From the NCBI GenBank assembly GCA_023664365.1, contig JAMPFR010000002.1, positions 47,903 through 111,902 of the forward strand: DNA of 64,000 nt, given 5' to 3'. The translations under genes and the position numbers were made by a program. The notes under the pieces were generated by a model. It had not been told where the DNA came from. It did not search any database and was given only the letters and a program-made list of their open reading frames with translations. Source of the DNA: Acetatifactor muris (GTDB lineage Bacteria > Bacillota > Clostridia > Lachnospirales > Lachnospiraceae). Shown here piece after piece: positions 37,435 to 46,747 of the stretch; position 1 is the stretch's first letter; the number at the start of each line of letters is the position of its first letter.

Positions 37435-39519
37435 TCATGTCACAATTCTCTTAAACTTCCGATCCATCTCCTCTTTCGTCATGACGATAACGGTTGGTCT
37501 GCCATGTGGACAGTTGTAAGGGTTTTCCAGCGTCAGCAGTTCGTCAATCAAGGCTTCCGCTTCCGCAAAGCTCAGAAGATTGTTTCCCTTCACCGCCGCC
37601 TTGCAGGACATGGATGCAATCTTCTCCTCCACCACCCGGATGCCGCCGAAGCTGCCCCCGCCTGCCAGCTGATCCAGCACCTCCAGAAACATCTCCCGCT
37701 CCCCGCAGCCGTATAAATCCACAGGTACGCTGCGCAGGGCATACTCGCTGCCACCGAAGGCCTCAATCTCAAATCCCAGGCTTTCAAAAACCTCCATATG
37801 CTCCTTCAGCACCGTCTCCTCCTGTCCCGAAAGACTGACAATTACAGGCGGCATCAGTGCCTGTGACACTACACTTTTCTCCCTGAACTGCTTCATCAGC
37901 CGCTCATAGTTCACCTTTTCATGGGCCGCATGCTGGTCAATCATCAAAAGCCTGTTATCAAACTCAATCAGCCAGTAGGTTTCAAAGACCTGCCCGATGA
38001 TCCGAAACCTGCTGCGGTTGTCCGCCGTCAGCAGCTTTTCCTCAAACAAATTCAACTGGACAGACGCCTGTGCCCGCTTTCCGGCGACGGATTCCGCTCC
38101 GATTTCTGACTGCGGCCTCGGCTCCGCCTCCGATCCGCCCTCTGCCTGCAGTTCCGGCTCTGTTTCTGAACCGCCCTCTGGTGAGTCCGGCTTCGCCTCC
38201 GCTTTCGTTTGCAACTCCGATGTTTCCGTAAAAAAATCTTCTTCTGACACGCCTGTCGCTTTTTGGGGCATTTCCCCGAAATTTGCAGATTCATCCTGCA
38301 TTTTCTCGGTGCTTTCACCATTTTTCACCCTGGCCCATACGGGATTTTGAATAAATTCCTGCATTTTAGGGCGTTCCGCCTCATATTTCATTTCTTCCAT
38401 GACACGATACGCATCCCCACGACGCTGTTCAAAAGGCTCCGGCGTTCTTTCCTTCTCTCGCAGAATCCGTTCCGCCTTCTCCTCCGCCTTCCGCTCCCGT
38501 TCCGTGGACAGCAGCGCGTCCGGAATCATCTCATGATGCTTCAGGGTATATTTTACAGCGCCGCAGAGAAGGGCGCTGAAAGCCATGGCATCCGTAAAAC
38601 GCACATCCATTTTGGTGGGATGCACATTTACGTCCACCCGGTTTGTATCCATGTTAATGTGCAGCACGCAGAGAGGAAATTTATGCTGCATGAGATATTC
38701 CCGGTAGCCCTCCTCCACCGCTCTTGCCACCACATTGCTCCTGACAAATCTGCCGTTGATAAAATATATCTCGTAACTCCGGTTGGAGCGCACCTGCACC
38801 GGCTTGCCAAGATAACCCTCTATTTTGACGCCGTCCTGAGCGTATTGAATGGGCACCAGCGCATTTGCCACATCCCGGCCGTAAATACGATAGATTACCT
38901 CCCGTAAATCCCCGTTTCCCGATGTGTGGAATTTCATCTGGCTTCCCAGCATCAGCTTAAAGGAAATATCCGGTCTGGACAGCGCAAGATGCTCCATCAA
39001 ATCTGCAATATAGCCGCCCTCCGTAGCCGGCTGCCTTAAGAATTTCCGCCGCACGGGAGTGTTGAAAAACAGGTTCCTCACAATGAAGGTAGTACCCTCC
39101 GGCGCGCCTACCTCCTCAAAGGCGGTTTCCCGGGCGCCCTCCAGAAGAATACGGCTGCCGGTAATGCCATCCGCCGTCCTGGTAATGACTTCCACCTTTG
39201 CCACCGCCGCAATACTGGACAATGCCTCGCCTCGAAACCCCAGGCTGGAAATGCGCACCAAATCCTCCGCATTTTCAATTTTGCTGGTGGCATGCCGCAG
39301 GAAAGCCGTTCTGAGCTGTTCCCGCTCCATGCCGCAGCCGTTGTCCGTAACCCGGATGAAGGAGATGCCCCCATCCTTTGCCTCCACCGTGACCGCAGTG
39401 GCGCCGGCGTCGATGGCATTTTCCACCAGCTCCTTCACCACGCTGGACGGGCGCTCCACCACCTCGCCGGCAGCAATTTTGTCGATTGTCTCCGAATCCA
39501 GAATATGTATCTGCGCCAT
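37435..39519 (-). CDS. mutL: DNA mismatch repair protein MutL
   Basis: Couples MutS recognition to strand removal. 694 residues. The GHKL ATPase motifs are ELVENAIDAGA, DNGCGM and GFRGEALSSIAAVAKVE. The C-terminal endonuclease signature DQHAAHEKVNYERL is intact, so this MutL nicks DNA itself, as expected without MutH. A Glu/Ser/Pro-rich linker (about 335-490) is long and poorly conserved, with repeated acidic runs (SETEPELQAEGGSEAEP). Confidence 0.96.
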   Translation of the reverse strand: MAQIHILDSETIDKIAAGEVVERPSSVVKELVENAIDAGATAVTVEAKDGGISFIRVTDNGCGMEREQLRTAFLRHATSKIENAEDLVRISSLGFRGEALSSIAAVAKVEVITRTADGITGSRILLEGARETAFEEVGAPEGTTFIVRNLFFNTPVRRKFLRQPATEGGYIADLMEHLALSRPDISFKLMLGSQMKFHTSGNGDLREVIYRIYGRDVANALVPIQYAQDGVKIEGYLGKPVQVRSNRSYEIYFINGRFVRSNVVARAVEEGYREYLMQHKFPLCVLHINMDTNRVDVNVHPTKMDVRFTDAMAFSALLCGAVKYTLKHHEMIPDALLSTERERKAEEKAERILREKERTPEPFEQRRGDAYRVMEEMKYEAERPKMQEFIQNPVWARVKNGESTEKMQDESANFGEMPQKATGVSEEDFFTETSELQTKAEAKPDSPEGGSETEPELQAEGGSEAEPRPQSEIGAESVAGKRAQASVQLNLFEEKLLTADNRSRFRIIGQVFETYWLIEFDNRLLMIDQHAAHEKVNYERLMKQFREKSVVSQALMPPVIVSLSGQEETVLKEHMEVFESLGFEIEAFGGSEYALRSVPVDLYGCGEREMFLEVLDQLAGGGSFGGIRVVEEKIASMSCKAAVKGNNLLSFAEAEALIDELLTLENPYNCPHGRPTVIVMTKEEMDRKFKRIVT

Positions 39520-39577
39520 CCGTCCCTGTCCTTTCTTCTCCTTAAAACCGTTTTTTCCGTAAACTGCCTCTTATTTT

Positions 39578-39771
39578 GGAAGAATTCGCCTGGCGAATTC
39601 TTCCGGGCGGAAAAGCTCTGCTTGCAGAGCGTAGACCGGGAAGAATGCCTAAAGAGGTGTGCTATGCACCCTCTTGGCATTCTTCTGTGTGAGATTAGAA
39701 TTTCTTCGCGAAACAGCTAAGCCTGAGAATCAGGCTTTTGGCTGTTGAGCGATTAGAAATTCTTCTCACAC
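39578..39771. other. Multi-hairpin block between mutS and mutL
   Basis: Four hairpins in about 195 bp. 39578-39604 is a perfect 12-bp palindromic stem. 39615-39630 pairs GCTCTGC with GCAGAGC. 39640-39685 pairs GAAGAATGCC with GGCATTCTTC around an inner AAGAGG-GTGC stem. 39687-39771 pairs GTGTGAGA with TCTCACAC and contains an inner stem AAGCCTG/CAGGCTT. The last hairpin includes the mutS stop codon. Three of the stems share the AGAATT or AGAATGCC motif. It may stop or slow transcription between mutS and mutL, or be a transposed repeat. Confidence 0.7.
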
Positions 39772-42444
39772 TTGCCAACGGTTCTTCAGTTTATTCTGCA
39801 GTCTGTACAATGTGTTCAGCGCATCCAGAGGCGACATGGTATTGACCTCCACCTCCATCAGCTCCTTTAAGACGTCCTCATCCGTCACCGTGTCAAAAAG
39901 GGACATCTGAGCCAGGTCAACCTCGTCCAGCTTCGGCTGCTTTTTTGCCTTTGTTTCTCCCCTCTGATCCACGGTAATACTCTGTATCTTTTCGATAATA
40001 TCGTTGTCCGTCAGCTGTTCCACAATTTCCTTTGCACGATCGATTACCATGTCGGGAACACCGGCAAGCTTTGCCACCTGAATGCCGTAGCTCTTATCCG
40101 CCCCGCCCCTGATAATCTTTCTCAGGAACACAATATCGTCTCCGCACTCCTTCACAGCGATACAGTAGTTGTTCACATTATTCATCTTGCCTTCCAACTC
40201 GGTAAGCTCATGGTAATGGGTGGCAAACAAAGTCTTTGCCCCTAAAAGCTTGCGGTTGCTGATATGCTCGATCACCGCCCAGGCAATACTCAGACCGTCA
40301 AAGGTAGAGGTACCCCTTCCGATTTCGTCCAGAATCAGCAGACTGTCCGCCGTGGCATTCCTCAGAATATTTGCCACCTCGTTCATCTCCACCATGAAGG
40401 TGGACTGGCCGCTGGCAAGATCGTCAGAAGCCCCCACTCTGGTAAATATCCTGTCCACAATGCCGATGTTTGCGCTTTTTGCCGGTACAAAGCAGCCCAC
40501 CTGGGCCAACAGTACAATCAGCGCCGTCTGCCGCATATAGGTAGACTTCCCCGCCATGTTGGGCCCGGTGATGACGCTGATGCAGTGATTTCCGTTGTCC
40601 AGATAGGTATCGTTTGCCACAAACAAATCGTTTGTAATCATCTGCTCCACAACGGGATGCCTGCCCTCCTTGATGTCTATGATTCCCTTCTCATTCAGCT
40701 TAGGGCGCACATACCGGTTTCGTTCGGACACCAGTGACAGAGATGTATAAACATCCAGCTTTGCTATGGCCTTGGCCGTCCTCTGGATACGCTCCAACTC
40801 CAGAGCGATGGATTCCCTGATTTTGCAGAACAAGTCATACTCCAGGGCTGTCAGCTTATCTTCCGCGTTTAATATGGTATCCTCCAGTTCCTTCAGCCGG
40901 GGCGTGGTATAGCGCTCTGCGTTTGCAAGGGTCTGCTTGCGTATGTAATCCTCCGGCACCATATTTTTATAAGAATTGGTTACTTCAAAATAATAACCGA
41001 ACACCTTGTTATATTTGATGCGCAGGTTCTTGATGCCTGTGCGCTCTCTGTCCTGCTCCTCCAGCTCCGCAAGCCACTGCTTGCCGTCCCTTTTGGCGTT
41101 CCGCAGTCTGTCGATGGTCTCGTCGAAACCGTCCTTAATCATGCCGCCTTCCCTGACGGTAACAGGAGGATCCTCCTCAATGGAATTGTAAATCAGCTGA
41201 TAAACGTCCTCAAGTCCGTCAATGTCGTCCTCGATCTCCTTCAGCTCCTCCTTTGAAAAGCCCTTTAGGACTGTCTTCACCGCCGGCAGCATCTCAAGAG
41301 AGTTGCGGAAGGCAATAAAATCCCTTGGATTAGCCGTCTTATAGGTCACCTTGCTCAAAAGCCGCTCCAGGTCATAGACCGGATTCAGATACTCTCTGAT
41401 TTCATCCCGGGAAACGCTGTCGCCGTTCAACTCCTCCACGGCGTCCAGCCGCTTTTCCATCTCTCCCTTGTCAATCAGCGGCTGCTCCAGCATACTGCGC
41501 AGCAGCCTGCCCCCCATGGCAGTCCGGGTCTTGTCCAGCACCCAGAGCAGAGAACCTCTTTTCTGCTTTTCACGGAGGGTTTCCGTCAGTTCCAGATTCC
41601 GCCGGGTAGCGCTGTCCAACAGCATGTACTTATTTGTCAGATAGGGAGAAATATGGGTAAAATGCGCCAAATCCGTTTTCTGAGTCTCATGGAGAAACTG
41701 CAGCAGAGCGCCTGCCGCCAGCAGGCCGATAGGAAAATCCTCTATACCTAAACCGGTCAGGGTATTGACCTTGAAATGCCGCTGCAGCACCCGCCTGCAT
41801 CCGTCGTCGTCGAAAAGATGCGGCTCCAGCGCATTGATGGGAATATGATATCTGCTCCGCAGCTGTTCCACCTCAAAACCGCTGACAAGAAAAGCCTCAT
41901 TGCAGATAATTTCCGAAGGCTCATATTTCATAAGCTCGTCATTCAGTTTTCCCAGATCCTCCACCTCGGTAAGATAGTAATCCCCCGTGGTGACGTCCGC
42001 CGCAGAAATACCGATTTTGGTAGGCGTATATACAATACACAGCAAAAAGTTATTTTTGGATTCCTCCAACGCCTGCACATTCAGGTTTGTACCGGGGGTA
42101 ACCACACGGGTGACTTCCCGCTTCACCAGCCCCTTTGCCAGTTTCGGGTCCTCCATCTGCTCACAGATAGCCACCTTGTATCCTTTATTGACCAACCTGG
42201 TCAAGTAATTTTCCACCGCATGATAAGGAACGCCGCACATAGGCGCCCGTTCCTCCAGTCCGCAGGCTTTTCCCGTCAGGGTAAGCTCCAGCTCTTTGGA
42301 CACTGTAAGGGCGTCGTCAAAAAACATTTCATAAAAATCCCCCAGACGGTAAAAAAGAATACAGCCCGGATACTGCTTTTTGGTCTCCAGGTACTGCTGC
42401 ATCATAGGGGTAAGTTCTTCTACGGGAATCTGCTGCTCCGGCAT
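39766..42444 (-). CDS. mutS: DNA mismatch repair protein MutS
   Basis: Recognises mismatches. AGGAGTG precedes the ATG at 42444, giving 892 residues. The mismatch-reading Phe lies in GCILFYRLGDFYEMFFDDA (note FYRLGDFYEMF). The ATPase carries GPNMAGKSTYMRQ, the Walker B region LLILDEIGRGTSTFDG and FATHYHELTEL. It ends in the beta-clamp/tetramer region with QMSLFD. All core features are normal. Confidence 0.98.
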   Translation of the reverse strand: MPEQQIPVEELTPMMQQYLETKKQYPGCILFYRLGDFYEMFFDDALTVSKELELTLTGKACGLEERAPMCGVPYHAVENYLTRLVNKGYKVAICEQMEDPKLAKGLVKREVTRVVTPGTNLNVQALEESKNNFLLCIVYTPTKIGISAADVTTGDYYLTEVEDLGKLNDELMKYEPSEIICNEAFLVSGFEVEQLRSRYHIPINALEPHLFDDDGCRRVLQRHFKVNTLTGLGIEDFPIGLLAAGALLQFLHETQKTDLAHFTHISPYLTNKYMLLDSATRRNLELTETLREKQKRGSLLWVLDKTRTAMGGRLLRSMLEQPLIDKGEMEKRLDAVEELNGDSVSRDEIREYLNPVYDLERLLSKVTYKTANPRDFIAFRNSLEMLPAVKTVLKGFSKEELKEIEDDIDGLEDVYQLIYNSIEEDPPVTVREGGMIKDGFDETIDRLRNAKRDGKQWLAELEEQDRERTGIKNLRIKYNKVFGYYFEVTNSYKNMVPEDYIRKQTLANAERYTTPRLKELEDTILNAEDKLTALEYDLFCKIRESIALELERIQRTAKAIAKLDVYTSLSLVSERNRYVRPKLNEKGIIDIKEGRHPVVEQMITNDLFVANDTYLDNGNHCISVITGPNMAGKSTYMRQTALIVLLAQVGCFVPAKSANIGIVDRIFTRVGASDDLASGQSTFMVEMNEVANILRNATADSLLILDEIGRGTSTFDGLSIAWAVIEHISNRKLLGAKTLFATHYHELTELEGKMNNVNNYCIAVKECGDDIVFLRKIIRGGADKSYGIQVAKLAGVPDMVIDRAKEIVEQLTDNDIIEKIQSITVDQRGETKAKKQPKLDEVDLAQMSLFDTVTDEDVLKELMEVEVNTMSPLDALNTLYRLQNKLKNRWQV

Positions 42445-42476
42445 TGCGGGTACACTCCTGTTCTCTAATCGTAAAA

Positions 42477-42509
42477 AAGCGGATATTCTGCCAGGCAAAA
42501 TATCCGCTT
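42477..42509 (-). terminator. Terminator upstream of mutS
   Basis: On the minus strand, an 11-bp stem AAGCGGATATT/AATATCCGCTT with the inner TGCC/GGCA is followed by TTTTTTACG. It would end transcription from the gene at 42572 just before mutS. Confidence 0.8.
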
Positions 42510-42571
42510 GGCAAACACACAACGAATTGCGTATTTGCCTTTATTGTACCACAAAATGTTGTTATTGTAAA

Positions 42572-42934
42572 TCAGCAACCATGCTTCTTTTTGATAGTAA
42601 GTAACAGTTCAGCCTTCGCCAGCTTTTTTATCAGGTTGATCCTGTGTTCAAACCAGAATCGGTATAGCAGTATGGGAACAAAGAGTACCAACAGGATTAC
42701 AAGAAAACCCACCACTGCCTCTGTAATGATACCCGGTTTCAATTCGGCAACCCGCCTGCTGATTTCCGCAGCCGCCTGACCGGGGTATTCTCCTCCTTCT
42801 ATATCTTTAATCCGATAGACTGCGGGCAGCGCGGTACATACAAAGGCTATCGTCAGGTCGTTCCATATTGCGTTGGTGATTGTCTTCCGGTACCGAGAAG
42901 CCCATTTTCTCAGAGGAGATAGTTCTTTTCCCAT
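42572..42934 (-). CDS. Unknown small membrane protein
   Basis: Not recognised. 120 residues from the ATG at 42934 (AAAGGTGG upstream). A basic N-terminus, a weak hydrophobic segment (about 24-40), a hydrophilic middle and a strong transmembrane helix (about 78-100, EAVVGFLVILLVLFVPILLYRFWF), then a Lys-rich tail ending KKKHGC. It sits alone between mutS and repeat copy B. Confidence 0.6.
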   Translation of the reverse strand: MGKELSPLRKWASRYRKTITNAIWNDLTIAFVCTALPAVYRIKDIEGGEYPGQAAAEISRRVAELKPGIITEAVVGFLVILLVLFVPILLYRFWFEHRINLIKKLAKAELLLTIKKKHGC

Positions 42935-43034
42935 ATTGCACCACCTTTCTTCATACAATTTCCCATTTCTTATATTTTAGCATAATAAACTGCCTGCGAC
43001 AAGGTTTCCTGCCGAAGCTGCCGGTACCGTTCCG

Positions 43035-43184
43035 GTGACGGCGTAAACTGACAATCGTTCCCATGCAGACCCGCTTTCGCTTGAAGGCGCGACGTAACGG
43101 TACATAAGCAGGCACAATACGCCTGCTAAGTACCGACGTCTTGCACAGTCTGCATGAGAACGACTGCCAGTTCCCGCCTGTAAC
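43035..43184 (+). repeat. Structured mobile repeat, copy B
   Basis: Same core as copies A and C but with paired changes: outer stem CATGCAGAC/GTCTGCATG (43062-43070 with 43148-43156) in place of CATACAGAC/GTCTGTATG; GGTAC/GTACC (43099-43103 with 43130-43134) in place of GGTGC/GCACC; AGCAGGC/GCCTGCT (43107-43113 with 43121-43127) in place of GGCAGGC/GCCTGCC. The loop is ACAATAC. Outer arms run from GTGAC to GTAAC. The left end is less well defined than in A and C, so the true boundary may lie further out. Confidence 0.82.
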
Positions 43185-43204
43185 AAGCAAGACGGGCGCG
43201 TCCT

Positions 43205-45406
43205 CTACCGGCTGCCGTCCTCCATAACCGCCGTGCCAAGGATCCCCAGCACCTCATCTTCATGCTCCGCCAGCCAGTCTGCGGCGCCATCCGACAGCGC
43301 CACAAAGGTTCCGGGCGTTCCGGACTCTTTCGGGAACACGATAAAGCTCCAGGTATCCCCGTCGTCAAAAATGCCCATTCTGCCGGACAAGCCGCTGTCA
43401 AAGGTAATGTCCTGCTCCACCAGTCCGACGCCGCACACGCCGAATGATTCACAAAAGTATAAGCCCGCCCAGCCGCTGCAGCCCACAGGACGGAACCGGA
43501 CGCCAAATCTTCCGGCCGCCTCGTCTCCGTACGCCTCTGCCTCAGACTCCCAGCCCACGGGAATCTTCAGGCTGATTTTCTTATCCTGCCACTCACATTC
43601 CACGCTTTCAGCATTTTCCAAAGATATAGGGGCAAGAGGCAGGCCGCATATCATTTCATCCTGCTCCGGGCTGCCATCGCCCTGATTTTCCGCAGTCCGG
43701 GTCACGGCCGTTCCTTCCCCGTCGCTGCTTCCCGTAGGGGCGGGGCTGTTGCGCTTCAGCTTTTTCACCAGATAGGCAAATTCATCTCTGTAATCGTCGG
43801 CATCTGTATCCGCCTTGGCCAGCAGGCTCTCTATGCCTTTAAAGGAAGACGTTCCCTTATAATTGCTGTCTCTTACCAATAAACCAAACTCCGCAACCGC
43901 CGCTGCAAAGTAAAAATCTTCCCCCGGCTGCGTCGTATAGACGTCCTCATTCATGACATACTCCTCTAAGATGCTTTCCCCATCGTCCGCCGGGTCTTTA
44001 TAGCGGATCCTTAAGGTGGCCCACTCTCCGTTCTCAATCCCGGAAGTCCCCGCCTGATACTTCAGATCCGTCTCGGGAATTTCCTGTTTGGAATCCGTGG
44101 GTATGATTTCATAAAGAGCCGTCACGGTATGTCCTGCGCCGATTTCTCCCGCGTCCTTCGTGTCGTCGTCAAAGTCCTCCGTGGCAAGGATCCGGTTCTC
44201 ATAGCCCAGAAGCCGATACCCCTTTATATAAGCCGGATTAAACTCCACCTGAAGCTTTACGTCCTTCGCCACGGTCACAAGGGTGGCGCCCATTTCCTCC
44301 ACCATCACCTTCCTGGCTTCTGCCCGGGAATCAATATAGGCATAGTTGCCGTTTCCGTTGTCCGCCAGGGTTTCCATTTTATTGTCCTTGAGATTCCCCG
44401 TACCAAAGCCAAGCACCGACAGGTAAATGCCGGACTCCCGCTTCTCCGCTACAAGCTCCTTTAAATCGCTTTCAGAAGTGGTTCCCACATTCAAATCACC
44501 GTCCGTAGCCAGTATGATCCTGTTATTGCCGCCCTCTATAAAATTCTCCTCCGCCAGCCTGTATGCCGTTTCGATTCCGGCGGAGCCGTTGGTGGAGCCG
44601 CCGGCCTGTAAATTGTTGATAACCTCTGTTATTTTCGTCTTGCTGCTTCCCTTTTCCCCTTCCAGCAGCACCCTGTCGGAACCCGCATAGGTTACAACGG
44701 ATACTCTGTCCTTCTCTGTCAGCTCATCCACCAGCATGGTAAATGCAGACTGCAGCAGGGGCAGCTTGTCGTCGCTGTTCATGGATCCTGATACATCCAG
44801 CAGAAATACCAGATTGGACGCAGGCGCTTCGCTGAAATCAATCTCCTCTGTCTTCAGGCCGATCTGCAGCAGCCTTGCGTCCTCATTCCAGGGGCACTCC
44901 CCTATTACCGTGGTGACCCCGAAGGGCTCGCCGTTCCGGGGCAGCTGATAGTCATAGTTAAAATAGTTCAGCAGCTCCTCAATCCGCACCGCCCCTGCCG
45001 GAATATCCTCTATGGAATAATCAGCCTCTATCATTCTTCTTAAGTTGGTGTAAGACGCTGTATCCACATCCGCTGAAAAGGTTGATACGGGACTGTTTTT
45101 CACAGACTTGAAACCCGGCTCCTCCAGGGCGTTATATTCCTCCGTATTCCAGTCCGGCTCCTCCCCCGGTTCCGCCATTTCCGCCGCCCACATTCCATCT
45201 GCCATGTCCGCCGTCATTCCCGCTGCAGGCGCCTCATTGGCAGTATAATATCCGTCTGCGGTGTTTTCTTCAAGCAGGTAACCGCCCTCTGCCGCCTGAC
45301 CGCCGCTGTTGCTTTTCCGGCTGCCGGAACCATCTCCTGAGGCTCCGCAGCCTGCAAGCATGGATACCACAACCATTGCCGTTACAAATAGTCTGACCTT
45401 TTTCAT
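43205..45406 (-). CDS. VWA-domain lipoprotein (YfbK-like) with extra C-terminal domain
   Basis: 733 residues starting at the ATG at 45406. A lipoprotein signal ends in LAGC (Cys20). About 25-110 is a low-complexity linker. SPVSTFSADVDTASYTNLRRMIE marks the YfbK-type N-terminal domain. The VWA domain follows with an intact MIDAS (DVSGSMN) and ATDGDLNVGTTSESDL, then a DUF3520-like block. From about 560 there is a further region with no family I recognise (QDKKISLKIPVGWESEAEAYG to the end, about 150 residues). Expected on the outer face of the membrane as an adhesin or assembly factor; the role is not known. Confidence 0.85.
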   Translation of the reverse strand: MKKVRLFVTAMVVVSMLAGCGASGDGSGSRKSNSGGQAAEGGYLLEENTADGYYTANEAPAAGMTADMADGMWAAEMAEPGEEPDWNTEEYNALEEPGFKSVKNSPVSTFSADVDTASYTNLRRMIEADYSIEDIPAGAVRIEELLNYFNYDYQLPRNGEPFGVTTVIGECPWNEDARLLQIGLKTEEIDFSEAPASNLVFLLDVSGSMNSDDKLPLLQSAFTMLVDELTEKDRVSVVTYAGSDRVLLEGEKGSSKTKITEVINNLQAGGSTNGSAGIETAYRLAEENFIEGGNNRIILATDGDLNVGTTSESDLKELVAEKRESGIYLSVLGFGTGNLKDNKMETLADNGNGNYAYIDSRAEARKVMVEEMGATLVTVAKDVKLQVEFNPAYIKGYRLLGYENRILATEDFDDDTKDAGEIGAGHTVTALYEIIPTDSKQEIPETDLKYQAGTSGIENGEWATLRIRYKDPADDGESILEEYVMNEDVYTTQPGEDFYFAAAVAEFGLLVRDSNYKGTSSFKGIESLLAKADTDADDYRDEFAYLVKKLKRNSPAPTGSSDGEGTAVTRTAENQGDGSPEQDEMICGLPLAPISLENAESVECEWQDKKISLKIPVGWESEAEAYGDEAAGRFGVRFRPVGCSGWAGLYFCESFGVCGVGLVEQDITFDSGLSGRMGIFDDGDTWSFIVFPKESGTPGTFVALSDGAADWLAEHEDEVLGILGTAVMEDGSR

Positions 45407-45480
45407 AATACATTTTCTCCCTTCCGATGAGACTGATTTCCTCATCTTACCTATATAGACGGGAAAAAATGGAAAAAGTT

Positions 45481-46740
45481 CTACACTGCCCCCTCATACC
45501 AGCCGATTTTTCCCATCCGGTTCTTCACATAATATTTTCCGCCTGCTTCCAGAATCAGGGAAAGCTTCTCACCCCGCGTCACTTCCAGCCGGGCGTCGCA
45601 GTAATCACTGCAGCGCAGCCTGTCATCCTGATGCCAGCGGTTCAGAAATTCCCGCGGCGCCTCAAATTCCTTCCCCGTGGAAGACTGACGCACTCTCGCC
45701 ATATCCCCCTCTTCCTGCAGCAGCTCCACCACATTGTCGAAATACTGGATATGAACACTTGCGGCTTCGGAGCTCTGGGCGTCCAGCGCCGTTATCACGG
45801 GAAAATCGTCACAGAACGTCCAGGAAATCTCGTCTATCCCCGCGTTACAGCCGGGAATCATAATGCCGTTTAGCTGGCCTGCATACTTTAAACCGCAGCC
45901 GCCGTCAATGCAGAGAATCCGCCTCTCCCGGTCAAACAGGGGGCTGCCGTTCTCTTCCTCAGGCCTGTACAGGAAAGTGGGCCAATGCCCTGTCACCACG
46001 GTATATCTGCTGAAGCTGTATCCCTGATTTCGGAAATTATCATTTTTTAAATAAGGCACTGCGGGGCTGCCCGCCAGAGCGGACAAATCATCCGTAGGCA
46101 CACCGCCGTGGACAAAAAGATAGTCTCCTGCCGTCAGAATCGTGGGACGGCTCCAAAGGAAATCCAGTTCTTTCCGAAATTGCTCCCGCATCCGGCTCAT
46201 ATGCTCCGCAACATTCTCATCTGTCAACTCATTGACAGGCACCCCCATTTCAGCCAGCATTTCCTGAAACAGACTGCTTCCCCAGGCTCCCGCAGCCCAG
46301 CGCAGAAATTCCAGCAGCTCCATGATATGCGGATTCTGCTCGGTTCTCCCGCCATCCGTACCGTCTTCGCTTTTCATTCCGTCTGTGCTGTCTTTGCTTT
46401 TTATTCTGCAGTCTGTACTGCCTTCTCCGCAATCCGCCGCAAGTGCATTCATAAGCAGCTGCAGCCTGTACTGCTCCACATTTCCCATGGACACATAGAC
46501 CGGATGCTGCCTGCAGAGATCCATCACATACTGTACCACCTGCAGGCTCTTCGGCCCCTTTTCAATTAAGTCTCCCACAATGATTAAAATATCGTCGCTT
46601 CCGTAATGCATCTGCTCCAAAAGCCGCTTAAGCCGATCCGGGTGGCCGTGAATATCGCTTACCGCCAGCAGCCTCTGCTCCGGCCTTGCCTCAATGCTCT
46701 GAATGGTTGTCAGAAGTTCCTCTTTTGCCTGCATTCTCAT
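45481..46740 (-). CDS. Metallophosphoesterase (serine/threonine phosphatase-like)
   Basis: 419 residues from the ATG at 46740 (GAGGTGA upstream). Motifs of the calcineurin-like fold: DIHGH, GDLIEKGPKS, then GNVEQ where the family normally has GNHE or GNHD, followed by VHGGVPTD and VTGHWP. The His to Val change removes the usual active-site histidine, so activity may be altered. The C-terminal region (about 300-419) is not typical and ends in a small SH3-like stretch (LILEAGGKYYVKNRMGKIGWYEG). The gene is 8 bp beyond the GH13 gene. Confidence 0.8.
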   Translation of the reverse strand: MRMQAKEELLTTIQSIEARPEQRLLAVSDIHGHPDRLKRLLEQMHYGSDDILIIVGDLIEKGPKSLQVVQYVMDLCRQHPVYVSMGNVEQYRLQLLMNALAADCGEGSTDCRIKSKDSTDGMKSEDGTDGGRTEQNPHIMELLEFLRWAAGAWGSSLFQEMLAEMGVPVNELTDENVAEHMSRMREQFRKELDFLWSRPTILTAGDYLFVHGGVPTDDLSALAGSPAVPYLKNDNFRNQGYSFSRYTVVTGHWPTFLYRPEEENGSPLFDRERRILCIDGGCGLKYAGQLNGIMIPGCNAGIDEISWTFCDDFPVITALDAQSSEAASVHIQYFDNVVELLQEEGDMARVRQSSTGKEFEAPREFLNRWHQDDRLRCSDYCDARLEVTRGEKLSLILEAGGKYYVKNRMGKIGWYEGAV

Positions 46741-46747
46741 TTGTGTG

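Noticed and set aside
42960-43034. Extended inverted repeat linking the left flank of copy B with the end of the VWA gene (GCTGCCGGTA and TACCGGCTGC)
   Set aside because: Short and imperfect; could be chance in GC-rich sequence, so not used to set the element boundary.
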